This document shows, in pieces, positions 44,780 to 57,000 of a stretch of 64,000 nucleotides of DNA. The stretch is from positions 1 to 64,000 of the forward strand of contig LUCM01001708.1 in NCBI GenBank assembly GCA_008360955.1, in the 5' to 3' direction. Each line of letters begins with the position of its first letter. Position 1 is the stretch's first letter. The DNA is from Fasciolopsis buskii. Lineage: Eukaryota > Platyhelminthes > Trematoda > Plagiorchiida > Fasciolidae. The notes below the pieces were generated by a model that ran no database searches, had not been told where the DNA came from, and saw nothing but the letters and a program-made list of their open reading frames with translations. The position numbers and the translations under genes are program-made.

Positions 44780-47080
44780 TTTTTCAAATATGGTCTCATA
44801 TCGACGAAGCAAAAACAATCGGCAAACCCAACAGTAAGGGCGATAACTCTTCGCATACCCTCATTCATGCAGTGCGAAATTCAACTCTGCGTTACTTTGG
44901 TTCAACTGGATTTCGCGAATCGCAGGATAACTAGCGATGTCAACCGTTTGAGATATTTCGTTAGCCGTTTTTCTCCAGACGTAACCCCTAAGGTTATGGA
45001 CGTCATTTTATATTCGCGCAGTTGCGACGCGTTGAAAGACGCGGTTATATCTCGACCGCACCGAATTAGGAACAGTGCATCCGACAGTGGCTTGAAAAGT
45101 TTGAGATCGGGAATAACGGGCCTTCAAAGCCACTGTAGGAGATGCAGCGTCTCAGGGTCGTACCGCCCGGCGCCTACCCGATGATTAGAAAGTAATGGCT
45201 TCAACGATTCTCGCCACACCTCCCTTCATTTCTCAGTACTACCCGTAAGTATTCACTACAGAAGACCTCCAAAATAATTTCCCCTTACAGATCTGTTACG
45301 AGGAGTTGAGCGTAATTTTCCGTTCTCTGCAAAACAAGCGTCCGTTTTCAGTAACGATGCTTTCACCAAAATGGCGCTACCCACACATCTCAACCCTTCG
45401 GCACCCATAGATCTGATGATCGACGCCTCAAGCCGCAGTCCGAGCTGTAATTCATCACTACACCGACGGTTTTTGGAAGCCTTTAGCATTCTTTTTCAAG
45501 TGAGGCAGCCTGCAGAGTCCGGATATAGCACGCTTGGCAAGGGGTCGATCGCCGTCTGCCTAGCTGTCCGACGCTTCAGGCGCGCATGGGAAGGTCGCCC
45601 ATTCAAGGTGTTCACAGATCCAAACCGCTGGTGTACGCGCTGCATTCAATCTCTGACCAGTACTCGCCAGGCGAGATCCGTCACTTAGACTTTACTTCAC
45701 CGTTCACTATGGATGTATGACATGTCTCTGGGGCACATAACTCCGCCACTGATGCAATTTCTCGTATACACTAGCTTCGTTTGTTTCCTATACCATACGC
45801 TGACCTCGATGCGACGGCACAGGCCCAGGCGATGGATCCTGATATCGACAAACTTCGAAGAGACTGCTCATTAAACTTAGCGGTTATACCTATCACAGCG
45901 TCGCAAAATACAATTCTTTGCGACCTATCGCAAAGTCATCCAAGGCCGGTGGTTTTAGCAGCTTATTATTATCCCGCATTTCTGGCGTTACACAACATTG
46001 TCCATCCGGGTGTGGCTGCTTCGGTGAGGCTAGTGACCCAGCGTTTCGTGTGGTTCATTGTTAAACGTGACATGCGCCAGTGGGCTCTGCCTGCCTTCAG
46101 TGACACAGAAAGCGAAAGTCCGTCGGTATACCAATGCTCCACTGGCCAGGTTCCCCGGAACCCGAAACAGGTATTCACCACACACACGTTTATCTCTTAG
46201 GCCTTCTTCCGCCGTCTCACAAGCACAGCTACATACACACGTGTGTCTATCGCTTTACTTGCTGGCCACAGGCCTCAACGATTCCACGTCTTACGTCGGA
46301 AAAGGCCGCAAAAGTCTTCTTGGAAGTTTCCCTAAGCATATTTAATTGCCCTGCTGTAGTGATAACCAAACGTGACTCAAATTACAGCGGGGCGTTTGCA
46401 AGTCTGATTAAGACCTACTAGGAAGCATAATGGAACAATTGCCTGCTACCGGCAGGCTAACGGTCTGATGGAAAGATTGCATCGGCAGCAAAAAGCCGCT
46501 TTGTCAGCTGGAGCCAACCCACTTTGGAGCGAAATACTGCCCTTAATTTCTTTTAATGCTTAGAAGTTTTGTTGAAGAACAAATGCGTTTTGTTCCAAAG
46601 CAGCTTGTGTTTGGTTGCACACTCCGCCTCCCCGAAGAGCTGGTGGCCCGATCAACCTCAACCAAGGTTACTAAGCAAATTGTCTCACACAACACAGGCA
46701 AACGCTTCATGTCAAACCACGGCGGGACCAATGACCTTCGTCCTACACTGCGACCTTATTGAATACTTCAACTAACGTTTTCGTGCGCGCTGACAGTGTT
46801 CGACCACAAATGCAACCGCCGAATGCCGAGCCGTTTTGCATAATAGGGTACGGTCAAAAAACATTCATTTTGGACGGTACCGGCCGATAAAACACCGTGC
46901 CCACCAACCGTATTTAACCTGCCACTGTGGAATGCGGATCAGACGGCGGACTCCTGTCGTCTCTTGAGTCTCATCATCCTGATCGCGTCCAGCCATTGTC
47001 AGCGCCGCCCGTAGGGAATTCTGGTGGGTCCAAAGCCACAGCACTACCGGTCGCGCTAATGTCACCGGATATGTTTAGTA
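44780..47080 (+). pseudogene. Ty3/gypsy (CsRn1-like) remnant: gag, RNase H, integrase
   Basis: Gag: QLDFANRRITSDVNRLRYFV and FSPDVTPKVMDVI (44900-45010). Protease and polymerase palm are missing (deleted near 45180-45290). RNase H: IDLMIDASS (45410), YSTLGKGSIAVCLAVRRFR (45520) and FKVFTDPNRW (45600). Linker to integrase: HNIVHPGVAASVRLVTQRFV (45990). Integrase: the block around CVYRFTCWPQ (46240), NGLMERLHRQQKAAL (46460) and a late segment VRADSVRPQMQPPNAEPF (46785). Frameshifts and stops lie throughout. Order and spacing fit a CsRn1-type Pol. No flanking LTRs were recognised. Confidence 0.82.
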
Positions 47081-47615
47081 GCCCTAGCAGACGGTCAAGT
47101 AAGCGGCCCGTTTGTTTTTCTGATTTTGTCGCTATTTTTAAATCAGATGGTATAATACCCTCTTCTTTGAAAATGCATGGCCGTACTTAGCAGGATAACA
47201 TGTTTTGTAGCAGTAGATCATGCGCCGACGGGCATATTGCCCCCATGTTACACCGACAAGGGCAGCACCGAACGTTGGTGGGTACCCGCCATCAAGACAA
47301 ACTTTCGCTGGTGCTCACAAGCATCGTTTCCACAAGTTTGAATGAGCGGAAAACGATCTACAAGAGGCCTAGCCTGTGGGTAAAACCTAAAGTGTTCGGA
47401 CAAAAGGTGAACCCTGCTCTCCAAAATGAAGGATACGCAGAAGGGGCCCCATGGGTAAATAACAAAAATTGGCTTACCTGAAAAGGCATGAAATATGGCG
47501 CATGACGAAAAACGGGATGGAAGGTTTTGAAAACAATAATGGCGATAAAATGTTCCAGATGGTTGGTAAACTAAGGAGTATAAATGTAAACCGCTGTAAG
47601 ACAAACCTCGCTATA
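47081..47615. other. Gypsy 3' flank, no gene
   Basis: No intact gene or LTR pair. Sequence near 47560-47615 is weakly homologous to the flank of the inverted-repeat left arm. Confidence 0.4.
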
Positions 47616-48461
47616 GTTGTTTTGATGGCCGTTGACTACAAGTTGCTGAACTGCGGAAAAATGGTAATGAACTATTAGTAAAGCTGGCTTGATTATTTAC
47701 GTGGAGAGCTGTGTACTGGATTGAGGTCGGCCTGTGAACGTTAGGTTTGCAGGATATTGGGCTTGCCTGGAAGTCGCCGAAAAGCATTCATTAATAATAA
47801 TATGCTGCATTTCTCGAAAACTTCGGGAGACATGCTTTCTTGCACGATCTGGCGTTACAATGTCATAAAACAACCCATCAAGCAGCATAGCTCAAAGATG
47901 GAGTCATGAAACGGATGAATTAATGTTACACCTGGCTACCAGCAGGTCAACATGAGTACCGTTTAGTCCACTGCTCAGCGTTTAGATGTGTCAATAGCGC
48001 GTATCGCAGGCGCAAGAGTCGGCAAATACCAAGACGTGGCGGAAGTGTTCAAAATTTAACAGATTTATGCAATGCCCACGAAAGTTAATCTGCGGCAAAT
48101 ACAGTCAATGAATCGTGAGTGGCGGACGAACAATTTGCAAAGCTGGCTAGAACGACTGGAAGAAAAGACGGAAGTGAACAACGAACTGGTAACACCAAAA
48201 TGGAGATAGAAGCTAAAGGTTATGCATTGTACGGTGACTTCTGCAACCAAGAAAGTATGGAAAATCCGTTCGGAATCATGGAAAGAGCAGAATAATGACG
48301 AGCACAATTGTGGATCGTTGTCTGAAGGTGCTGCGAGAGAAGGCGTCACCAAATGCGAAGAGGAAAATGAAGAGTAGTGGCAGTGCGGTAAATAAAATGT
48401 CCAATGGCAATATGAAATGAGGTTGGACCATTTGGCTCCTTTCATTGGGGGATCGGATTGT
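47616..48461 (-). repeat. Long inverted repeat, right arm
   Basis: Reverse complement of 36475-37320 (see that entry). On its own plus strand one broken frame reads MPTKVNLRQIQSMNREWRTN and NLQSWLERLEEKTEVN, a charged stretch that could be a coiled coil of an unknown mobile element protein, but a stop follows after 45 codons. Confidence 0.9.
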
Positions 48462-49200
48462 TAGTCGTCGCATGGAATTGCAGCAGGGACCGCAATTCCG
48501 AGATATCGGCGGTCTGGAACGTTGTCCTTCTGAGGTCTCATAATAGGTTCCAAATAAAACGTTAATGCGGAAATAAAAGGACAGATATATGCGAGTGAAT
48601 GGGAAGGCGGTGAAGACGTTTTATCTACACGCCTGCGAGTTCGAAATCTTTGGGCACAGTGGTGTTTCCAGAGCAGATCCCCCCTAAAATGACTAGGACC
48701 ATTTCTTTTTACTCAGCACTCAGAATGCGTGAATTTTAGGTATTTTCCATATAATAAAAATGTATCAGTTTCGCTTGCGCCCTCAGTTGGAGTGACGTGG
48801 ATATTAGAGGCTAATTATAAATGGGGGGATATATTAGATCTTGGGCCTTAGATAACCTGGTGAATGCGATCGAGTCAGGAGGAAAGATGTGCCATTGGAC
48901 CATGTGTAGTACTCACGGTATTAGCCTGAGAGAATTACAAATGGTTACGGAGATTGGGGAAATTGAGAAGACACGTCAGTCACCTGGAGAGTATTTAGAA
49001 GAGGGAAATCTAACAGCGTGACTGAAGACAGTACGGCAAATTATGGGTGGGGTCTGCTTCTGGTTTGGCTTACGAATAACAAAATGGATTAAGGACTTGG
49101 TCGGGGAATTTGCTTACAGACAGTCTTGGAGCAACCAATACAGTTGAAATTGGCACTCCTTCTTATCAAGTGAGTGCAATTGGCACCTGACAAGCTTTAT
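48462..49200. other. No recognisable gene
   Basis: Nothing assignable. Confidence 0.45.
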
Positions 49201-51110
49201 CATGCCTGGGCGTTATCAAAACAAAATCAGCCATGACCGATTAAGCTGCAAAGTCACCAAACTTCAGAAAAGCCTACTAAGAACCAGGGACTTTTCTTTG
49301 TTTCTGCGACTAAGTCGCCCGTCAAGACAGTTAGAAACGATAATAGAATTCCGTAATAAAATGCATCAACTAAGTTCTCTAAGCCAACTCCACCCACAGG
49401 CAGCCCTGACACAACTAGTTAAACCAAGAGCAAACCACGCTAGGTTCTCGGTTACATCTATCCACCACCTCACCTGCGATAAAACATCTCCACAACGCTC
49501 AAGAAGTCGCTGGGTTATTTGGCAGATGTCTTGCCTTACCCTTAACAACTGACGGTATCCTTCCAAACTCGTATCTACTATGCCTGACCTAGGAAACTTT
49601 CCCAACAGTTTCTTCCTTACCGAAAGAGATAGCTCCGTTGGTGGAAAAAGCAGGAGTCGGCTATCACCCCGGACCAAACTCGTTACCTTATGCCATCTTC
49701 ACACTATGTCCGGGAGATATTTCAATAGTGCTGGCTAACATATTCAGCCCCTTTGTCCAATGCGGTAGTTTTCACTCCCAGTGGAAAGCCTCTATCATAA
49801 TCTGCATGCACGGTAAAGGCACAGGTTGAGCTTGCCAACTATAGGCCGATCAACCATACCCCGGTCACCTCTAGAATCATGAAGCGCTTGATTAAAAAGC
49901 GGTTCCCACGTATCTTGGGGACCGCAAAATCGTCAACACTGGTCATCTTGGTTTTATCCAACAGAAATCTTGCGCTGCGTGTATGACTGATGGCCTGGAT
50001 ACAATCGCAAAGGCTGCTAACACAGAAAAGTCGGTGATAGCAGTCTATCTGGATATGACAAAAACCTTACACAGTATCCGACCGTAGGCCGATAAACAAA
50101 ACCAAATCCTATTTGATCACCGGCCCTGTACTTTCATGGCTCACGTCATATCCTTCATTCAGAAATCTAGTAGTGCAAGTAAATGGATTCACCCCCCATC
50201 ACAGGCCAGTAACTGAGTGCAAAGTCAAAAGCAGTATACTGGGTCCCCTGATATTTTTTTGTACGTAAATTGTGTCCTCAATGTTGTCCGAAACGGTGTT
50301 TCTTTCCTATTCGCTCGTGACAGCAAAATCGTTTATGCCTTTCAGCTCGAGGGTCTTGGCTCTACTGTCGCTAAGATAACCCGAGACCTAATATCCCTCA
50401 AAGCTTGGGCCAACGATTGGGCGATGGGGTTCTCAGCCGAAAAGGGGTGCGTCTTTTGTTACAATTACACCTTATCTGTAGGGAGCTTAAAATTTGAAGT
50501 CAAATCACCCCCATTAGCAACAAGGTTTGAGAATTTTGTTCAAACTATTTCTGCAGCTTCAACGTTTGGGAATACCCGCATAATAAAGTTGCAATAGCCA
50601 ATAAGACATTTGGGTTGCTGCGCATGACCCTTAAGCTGGCCCAGAGTACACCGAAACTCTTCAAAACCTACGTCAGACCCATTTCAGATTGTCGTTACTT
50701 AATCTACTCCAGCATGAGATATTGCAACAGACTTGCAAGGGAAAATGTTCTGCGTGCATTTGGAAAGCGGCAGGTAGGCATGTCGTCAAACATAAGTCAC
50801 AGGAAACGATGTGCAGGGTTGAATCGTGAACTTTTGTGCTTCGGCGTACGAGAGCAAACTTAATGTCCTTCAATAGCTGTACCAACTGTAACAGATGCTT
50901 TTCGGCCATTCAGTTCAGAAATAAAACCCCCTACACTCTTCAAAATACTGAGCTTGTTGCCAAAGCTTATGGCACTAACTTTTTATTGTTGAATATTCTT
51001 CTTTGCGGAATTCATTGCCAAAACATTTGCATCTCCTACCATTGCCCAAGATCGTCTTCAAACAGTATTTATGTATACGACCTGTATCTCTAAGAGACTC
51101 GGGCGTACGA
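49201..51110 (+). pseudogene. CR1-like non-LTR element ORF2, plus strand, dead
   Basis: Plus-strand order: the endonuclease-palm linker (LSCKVTKLQKSLLRTRDFSL, 49240); CGSFHSQWKASIII (49775); HLGFIQQKSCAACMTDGLDT (49940), the palm; VIAVYLDMTKTLHSI (50035); GPVLSWLTSYPSFRNLVVQV (50125); SILGPLIFF (50235); the thumb FKTYVRPISDCRYLIYSSMR (50660); and a C-terminal tail ending near 51090. The catalytic YADD is not recognisable. Linker and thumb match the element at 59400-61590, so the two are related. No upstream endonuclease is seen. Confidence 0.8.
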
Positions 51111-52249
51111 ATTTGATTTAGAAATTTAGCAAGATCTCCAAAGCTTAGATCTCATCCAACAACACCAAATAATATTATGGTCCGTGATAACAATGATGCT
51201 GGATTCCATGGTGAATAAAACCGCGATTAATCCTCCTTATATCGATCTTCTGGGCCTGGGATCGTTTCCCAATAGATTTCCCAGCCGTTCACTCGATCTG
51301 GCAACATATAGGGCCCTGTCCCTATACCGGGTGTCACAGGAACTAGTTTCTCTCTTCGCAGACGTTTCATCATAGGACATTAGCATTTTCTTTTACTCCT
51401 CCTATCTACCTTAGATGTTCCCGACTAACCTGCTTACTGGAATCTGGTAGGCTTCTTTTCCTTAATCGCCCAGCCTGGTTTCATTTAAAAAAATTATATT
51501 TTCCATGTCGCAGAGACGATCTGATTTGCTTAAGCAACAAGCCAGTCCATATTAGTAGGTTTCAAGTAGCACTCGGTAGTGAAAGCTAGGTACGTCGTTG
51601 GAGATGACGGAGCCATACGTACAGGCCTGCGCCTTACGGCGTAAGCCACCATCCTCTGTGTGCTTGCTTGGCTACATTTTGGTTTTCTTTAGTCGGTATA
51701 TCTGAAAACCCGAATGGCCGCAACATATTTACTTCAGCATCTCCAAATAAAGAGGAAGCAGACCACTCGCAACAATTGTGAAAAATACATGTTACGCGGA
51801 AAAATAAGATCAAGCCGAGAAACTGTGAAAAGCACCTATATTGGTCCAGCCATTCATGTTATAAAAGAAGATTCCGCCGGGATCACTTTGAGCCCAGCAA
51901 CAAACGCTGCGAAGGATAAGGTCCACCTCCAACAGCGATTATGTATGCCATCGGCCCAGAACTGGCCTTCGCATGGAGAAAACCCCACATCGCTGCTATT
52001 CGATAGATAAGCATCTGGCTGCTTTGTTGGATGGTTGGAGCAGTGGCGCATCGGACTGTCCACCACCCAGCGCTCTAGCTTCTAACTTGCCCCTGTCCTC
52101 CCAACGCACACCTAGTGCGTATGCTGACCTTTGGAACAACTGCCGCCTTTCTTCCTTCTTAATTATTTATGCAAGCTAACTGAAAATATTACGTGGTACA
52201 GTTTCATATCGTCCTGTTCACACACAAACTACTGATCCTAACCTTCTCG
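51111..52249. other. No recognisable gene
   Basis: Nothing assignable. Part of the right side may be decayed gypsy sequence downstream of the minus-strand integrase piece. Confidence 0.4.
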
Positions 52250-52610
52250 TGCACCTCTATTCCCTCCTCTTTTTGACTTCACGTGGCACCTATCCTAGCA
52301 CGCAGCCCACTGTGCCGTCCGCGACCCACTTAACTCGTGCCCTATTCTGGCAATTCAAAGTAGGAAATATCGGCGGCAGTTCGCACAAGATCAGTTATAA
52401 CGGATTCCTTGTTACATGCACATCGGGCCCATAAGCCAGAGAAGTTCCGTAAACAAAACAAATAATGACTTTTATTCGCTAACCATTTTGCGAGGCGTTC
52501 TATCAGACCATTGCAAATGGCACTTGAAGAAAAGTCAGGCGATGACTGAGAAACATGCCGGGAATAGGGATCAAGTAGCCTAGGACTGACTGAGCCACAC
52601 AACTTGTGAG
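52250..52610 (-). pseudogene. Ty3/gypsy-like integrase fragment, minus strand
   Basis: The minus strand reads FSSSAICNGLIERLAKWLAN, in the place of the gypsy integrase motif YHPQSNGLVERFH, followed by CACNKESVITDLVRTAADIS in place of the later helix before the LPGE block, and SYFELPE. The two catalytic Asp residues would lie upstream and are not visible. Assignment rests mainly on the NGLIER block. Confidence 0.5.
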
Positions 52611-53089
52611 GAGTAAGCGGACGGAAAGTTTATTGCACACGTGTGAAACAAGTTCCAGACTACCCTCTCTCCCTCCCCTGCTCTTTGGGCTCGCCAATAA
52701 CCGCAGTACCTATGCACCGGCTAACAGAATGTGCAGAACCAACATAGACTCGGTTGCTGAAGGCTTCATACCATCCCATGCATTGTTTGTCTATCCATGC
52801 TAAGAAGATCTGTCGCTCCAGTATATGGCCACTCATTCCACAGGCAAACCAAGCCACGACAATGACTGCACTGTTTACCCCGTCTCAGATTAATCATTAC
52901 CACTGGCCAGAGCACCGCTGTTAGTACCATTTGAGTGGCGCTTAGCCCACTCCTCCAGCTTCCAGTCCCCTACTGCTATGGAACTGAAAAACCTCCGAAA
53001 TCGAAAATGAACAACACACAGATCACTCACAGAAATTGTAGTTTAATTCTGATTCTTATTATTGTTTGGTCTCTGTTGGTGGTGCGCGG
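52611..53089. other. No recognisable gene
   Basis: Nothing assignable. Confidence 0.4.
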
Positions 53090-54960
53090 TTTGAAACCCC
53101 ACCAGATTCGTTGTCCAAGTCTTTATCTGTTCTGAAACTTATATTTTGGCAAAATGCCTTGTGTTCTGCTCTAACAAATTCCGCGAATGTTTCTGAATTT
53201 TGGTCTTACCCTGTTGCCGGTTTTCTCATGGCCTGGTTTCCGATTTTGAGTAGTTTTTCAAAACCACGCCGAACATAAACTCCGGGAGGCATACTAACTG
53301 AAGAACAGGCAGGCCACGGTCCATGCCGAAATCACAAATAACCAGCGCCTGGTCAAGATGGTTGATCTATTTAATAATTAATTAAAGGATTCGAAGACTT
53401 GGAGAAGCTGCTGACCAGCGCTTTTACCCAGCTGACATCAGCGGAGACAGCCACCACCAACTTCGCTCTACTCCCCCATCTTATTGAGGCATCTTCAAAT
53501 CCATCTCAAGACGACCTTGTCGAGGTTAGTGGATTTATTAATTCAGTATATTTTGAATCCGTTAGACTTTTCCGGAATGCCAATAAGGCCGCAATTTTTA
53601 TTATTCCAGACCGCCAATCTCTGGCGAAGTTCAAAGGAAACACCATACAGGAGTGTAACACGAGTCATCACCTCAGTCATTGTTTGAGACTACGAAAAAT
53701 GCCTAAATTTCCTGTCGACTCCTAATGCAATTCAAGGACGGAAACGCTGCCCGTCAGAAAGAAAAATACCATTGCTGTGGACATCCTACAGAAAACAAAA
53801 AGGATTGCGGAGGATAAAATACCGCTCCAGCGAGAGGAACTTAGTCTCCGAAAATGCGGCACCCAAGCACACCCCAGCGTAGAGATCATTAGGTAGCTCT
53901 GCCCTCCTTTTAAGTCACAAAATCTATATTCGTGAGCACAAACCACAAAAGTCCATCTGAAATTTGAAAATGACTTGGACACGTAACTCTCCTCATCCCT
54001 TCAACCAACATGCAAATCGTTGCAACTTGATCCATTCACGTCAGGACGCAAAACTCAACGGCAGGTTTCCGCAATCCCTCCTTCAAAATCCCGGAAATTT
54101 TTGCAAACGATGTGGATGGTACGGTTAAGGCATCCAACCCGCCTAAGCTCCCCGCTGACCTTAAAACTGGTCCTAGTGCTTCTTTCTTGCCCAGATCCCA
54201 GCCCATTCAGTGTGTCCTAATGTTGTAGTCAAAAGGGGTACTACTGATGCAATCCACGTTTGAGAGGTCACAACAAGCGCCCCCACCAGACAATCAAGAA
54301 AAGCTGGTCCGAAGGCCACCACTACTCCACAAATGAACCGACCAACCCCAGAAACTCATACCTATCAAGATGTCGAAGGCAGCTTCGATACACCCAAGTC
54401 AACTGTTTTTCACCTTTCACGTCCTCGCCAACAGCTGTCCAGGTTCTTGTACATGGTCCACCATTTGGCCTAACACGCATCAATCGGCCAACTTTCACGG
54501 ATACCGTCAGGCACCACTCCATCCCGCTGCATCCAGCTGTAACGCAAACTCAATGGGTGCCACCTAGCACACAACGGAATGCAACGGATCTCCAAACTAG
54601 AAACCATGTGAACTATGAATCACATTTACTGGCCTCCTCCGGCTACTGGTATCTGTCTTGTACCCAAACAAGTCTTCCGATCAGCAACATCGCATCGTTT
54701 ATTTCACACCCTTTATTTTCCTCAATCTACCCCTTTAATGCCCTACCCTACTCTTCCTATGCAATCCAACGTGGGTTAGCCAACATGACGGTGGAGGCAA
54801 CGCCCCCTGGGGCTGAATGTATTGCGGACGGGTTACATTACCCCGGCCCCCATATTAACCAGCCACCAGACGTCGTGCTTAACTTGCTTGAAAGATCATC
54901 AACCATCCACTTCCGGGCACACTGCCCTCGGCCGACAATTTGCCTCTCTCGGTGAGCGTC
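53090..54960 (+). pseudogene. CR1-like ORF1 copy 2 with proline-rich C-terminal extension
   Basis: After a diverged leader, 53399-53725 reads LEKLLTSAFTQLTSAET, LLPHLIEASSNPSQDDL and AAIFIIPDRQSLAKFKGN, homologous to copies 1 and 3. A frameshift near 53725 breaks the RRM-like core. Then 54260-54955 is an open frame of 231 codons (the longest in the window), rich in Pro, Ser, Thr and Tyr. It aligns to 56117-56980, with NHVNYESHLLASSGY against NHVNYRPSLPAPPDY and a Cys-containing end. Its tail abuts the leader of copy 3. Confidence 0.75.
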
Positions 54961-54969
54961 TGCACGTAG

Positions 54970-57000
54970 GTTGAAATTTCGCTGAATTCGTTTTTCTAGC
55001 TTTAACAAGTTTATCTACTTATCGTTTGGTGGAAAGCCGTGTCTTGTTCAGAAAAATTCCAAAAATTTTTCTCCATATTGCTTTAGCGCCACTTTTGTCC
55101 CCTCTTCATAGCCCGTTTTTCTCACTCGAATTAGTTTTAACGCCGTGCCGCAGGCAAACCGTGTAAAAATTATTACCGGGAGAACAGGCGTGCCACGATC
55201 TGTGCTTAAATCGTAAATAGGAAGTTGCTCGTTAAAGCTAGTTGATGTATTTTATGAAATAAATGAGAGATTTTAAGACTTGGAGAAACGATTGATCAGC
55301 GATGTTGCCCAGCTGACTTCATCTGAAGCAGCGATCACCAAGCTGGCTCAATTCTCCCATCTCATCGAGCCTTCGTCAAACCCCTCCTTACACGACCTAG
55401 CTGGAGCTAGTCGATTCATTGATTCATTGTACTCTGAATTACATAGACGTATCCGGAACAGATATAAAGCAGTAATTTTAAATATTCCAGATCGCCAACC
55501 ACTGGAAAAGGTCAAGGAAAACATACTGAAGGTGTGTAACATGGATCAGCATCCTGGTCACTGTGTGAGACCAAGAATAAAGATCCAGCAAAAATCATTC
55601 CCGCTCCTGATGCGATTCCAAGACGGAAAAGTCGCCCGTGAATTCCTGAGGAAGAAAAATACCATCGCTGTAAACAGCCTGTACAAATCTATAGGGATTG
55701 CGGAGGATAAAACGCCGCTCCAACGTGGGGTACCTGGTCCCCAAAAAGGAGCAACCTGCCTCCCCAGCGTGCAAACTATTAAGTCCCCCTGCTATCCCCC
55801 TACACCACCGAACCCATGTTCACGATCACGAACCCCAAAACTCCCTCTTAAACAGGAAGTTGACTTAGATAAGTCACTCTCCTCACCTACCATCCAACCT
55901 CCACGTAAAAAATAGCACCTTGAACCTTCGACTTCAGAGTGCAAGTCCCCACTGCAGTCATCTACAAACCCATCTTCAAAATCCCAGCGGAAATCTGCAA
56001 ATGAGTCGGTCAGTATGGTTAGAGCATCCAGTGTGTCTACTCTAGCCACCAGCCTTAAAGCTGGTCCTATTTATCCTTTCGCCCCTAGACCCCAACCCAT
56101 CTAATGCACCCCAAAGTTGTCATCGAAAGGGACGCTACCGATGCTATTTACGCCCAAGAGACCGCAACACGCACCTCGCATCACACACTTAAGAAAAGCT
56201 GACTCAAATTTCAGCAACACTTTAGTAAACAAACCAACAACCCCTGGAACTTCATACGCACCAAGATATCGAAGGCAGACTAGATCCTTCAAGTCCTCCG
56301 GTTTCCACCTTTCACACCCCAAAACAGCTATCCAGCTTCCCTTACATGGACAACCGTTTGGCCAAACTCGCCTCTCCCCTCCACCTTCTAGGGATATCGT
56401 CAGGTACCATTCCATCCAGCTGCGCCTAGCCCCACAGCAAACTCGACGGATGGCGCCCGACATACAACGGAACGAACTGTAGTTCAAACCCGGAAACCAT
56501 GTGAACTATAGACCAAGTTTACCGGCTCCCCCTGATTATCGATATCCCATACATACCATAATAAGCCTCTCATTTCACAACCCTATCTTCTCTGCCAAAC
56601 CGTTTTTTCTCCCTAAATTACCCCCATCCTGGCCTACCTCCCATGTTGGTGGCTCACCCTACTCTCCCTATGTAACTGAATGTGCGATGGTAAACATGAC
56701 CACGTCGGAAATGTCCTTTGTGTTTGAATGCAACGCGGACGGATTAAATTCTCTCGGCCCACGAGTGAACAACCCAACAGAAGTCATGCCAAACTCGCCC
56801 GACAGGTCATCTGCTGTCCGCTACCACTCATGTTGCCCTGGGCCGGCGATTCTCCATTCAAATGATTCAACATTCCTCCAGATAAAGGAGGCCCTAAATG
56901 AAACAAAATTGGTTGAAAATGAGAAAGTTGACTCTCTCGAAGACGGTCAACAACAAGAAACCGAGCTTCATTCACCATGACGCCGATCAGCGGAAAGGGC
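54970..57000 (+). pseudogene. CR1-like ORF1 copy 3, best preserved
   Basis: The leader runs 54970-55145. The frame at 55280-55915 (211 codons) gives a helical N-terminal part (MEKRLISDVAQLTSSEAAIT), the RRM-like core AVILNIPDRQPLEKVKENIL with FPLLMRFQDGKVAREFLRKK, then a Pro/Ser/Lys-rich segment ending at a stop at 55913. Two further open frames (56117-56482, 56501-56980) carry the extension, which ends in an acidic stretch (VENEKVDSLEDGQQQETE). A usable start upstream of the Met near 55280 may be lost; MP-A-NRVKII at 55146 is followed by stops. No endonuclease follows. Confidence 0.78.
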
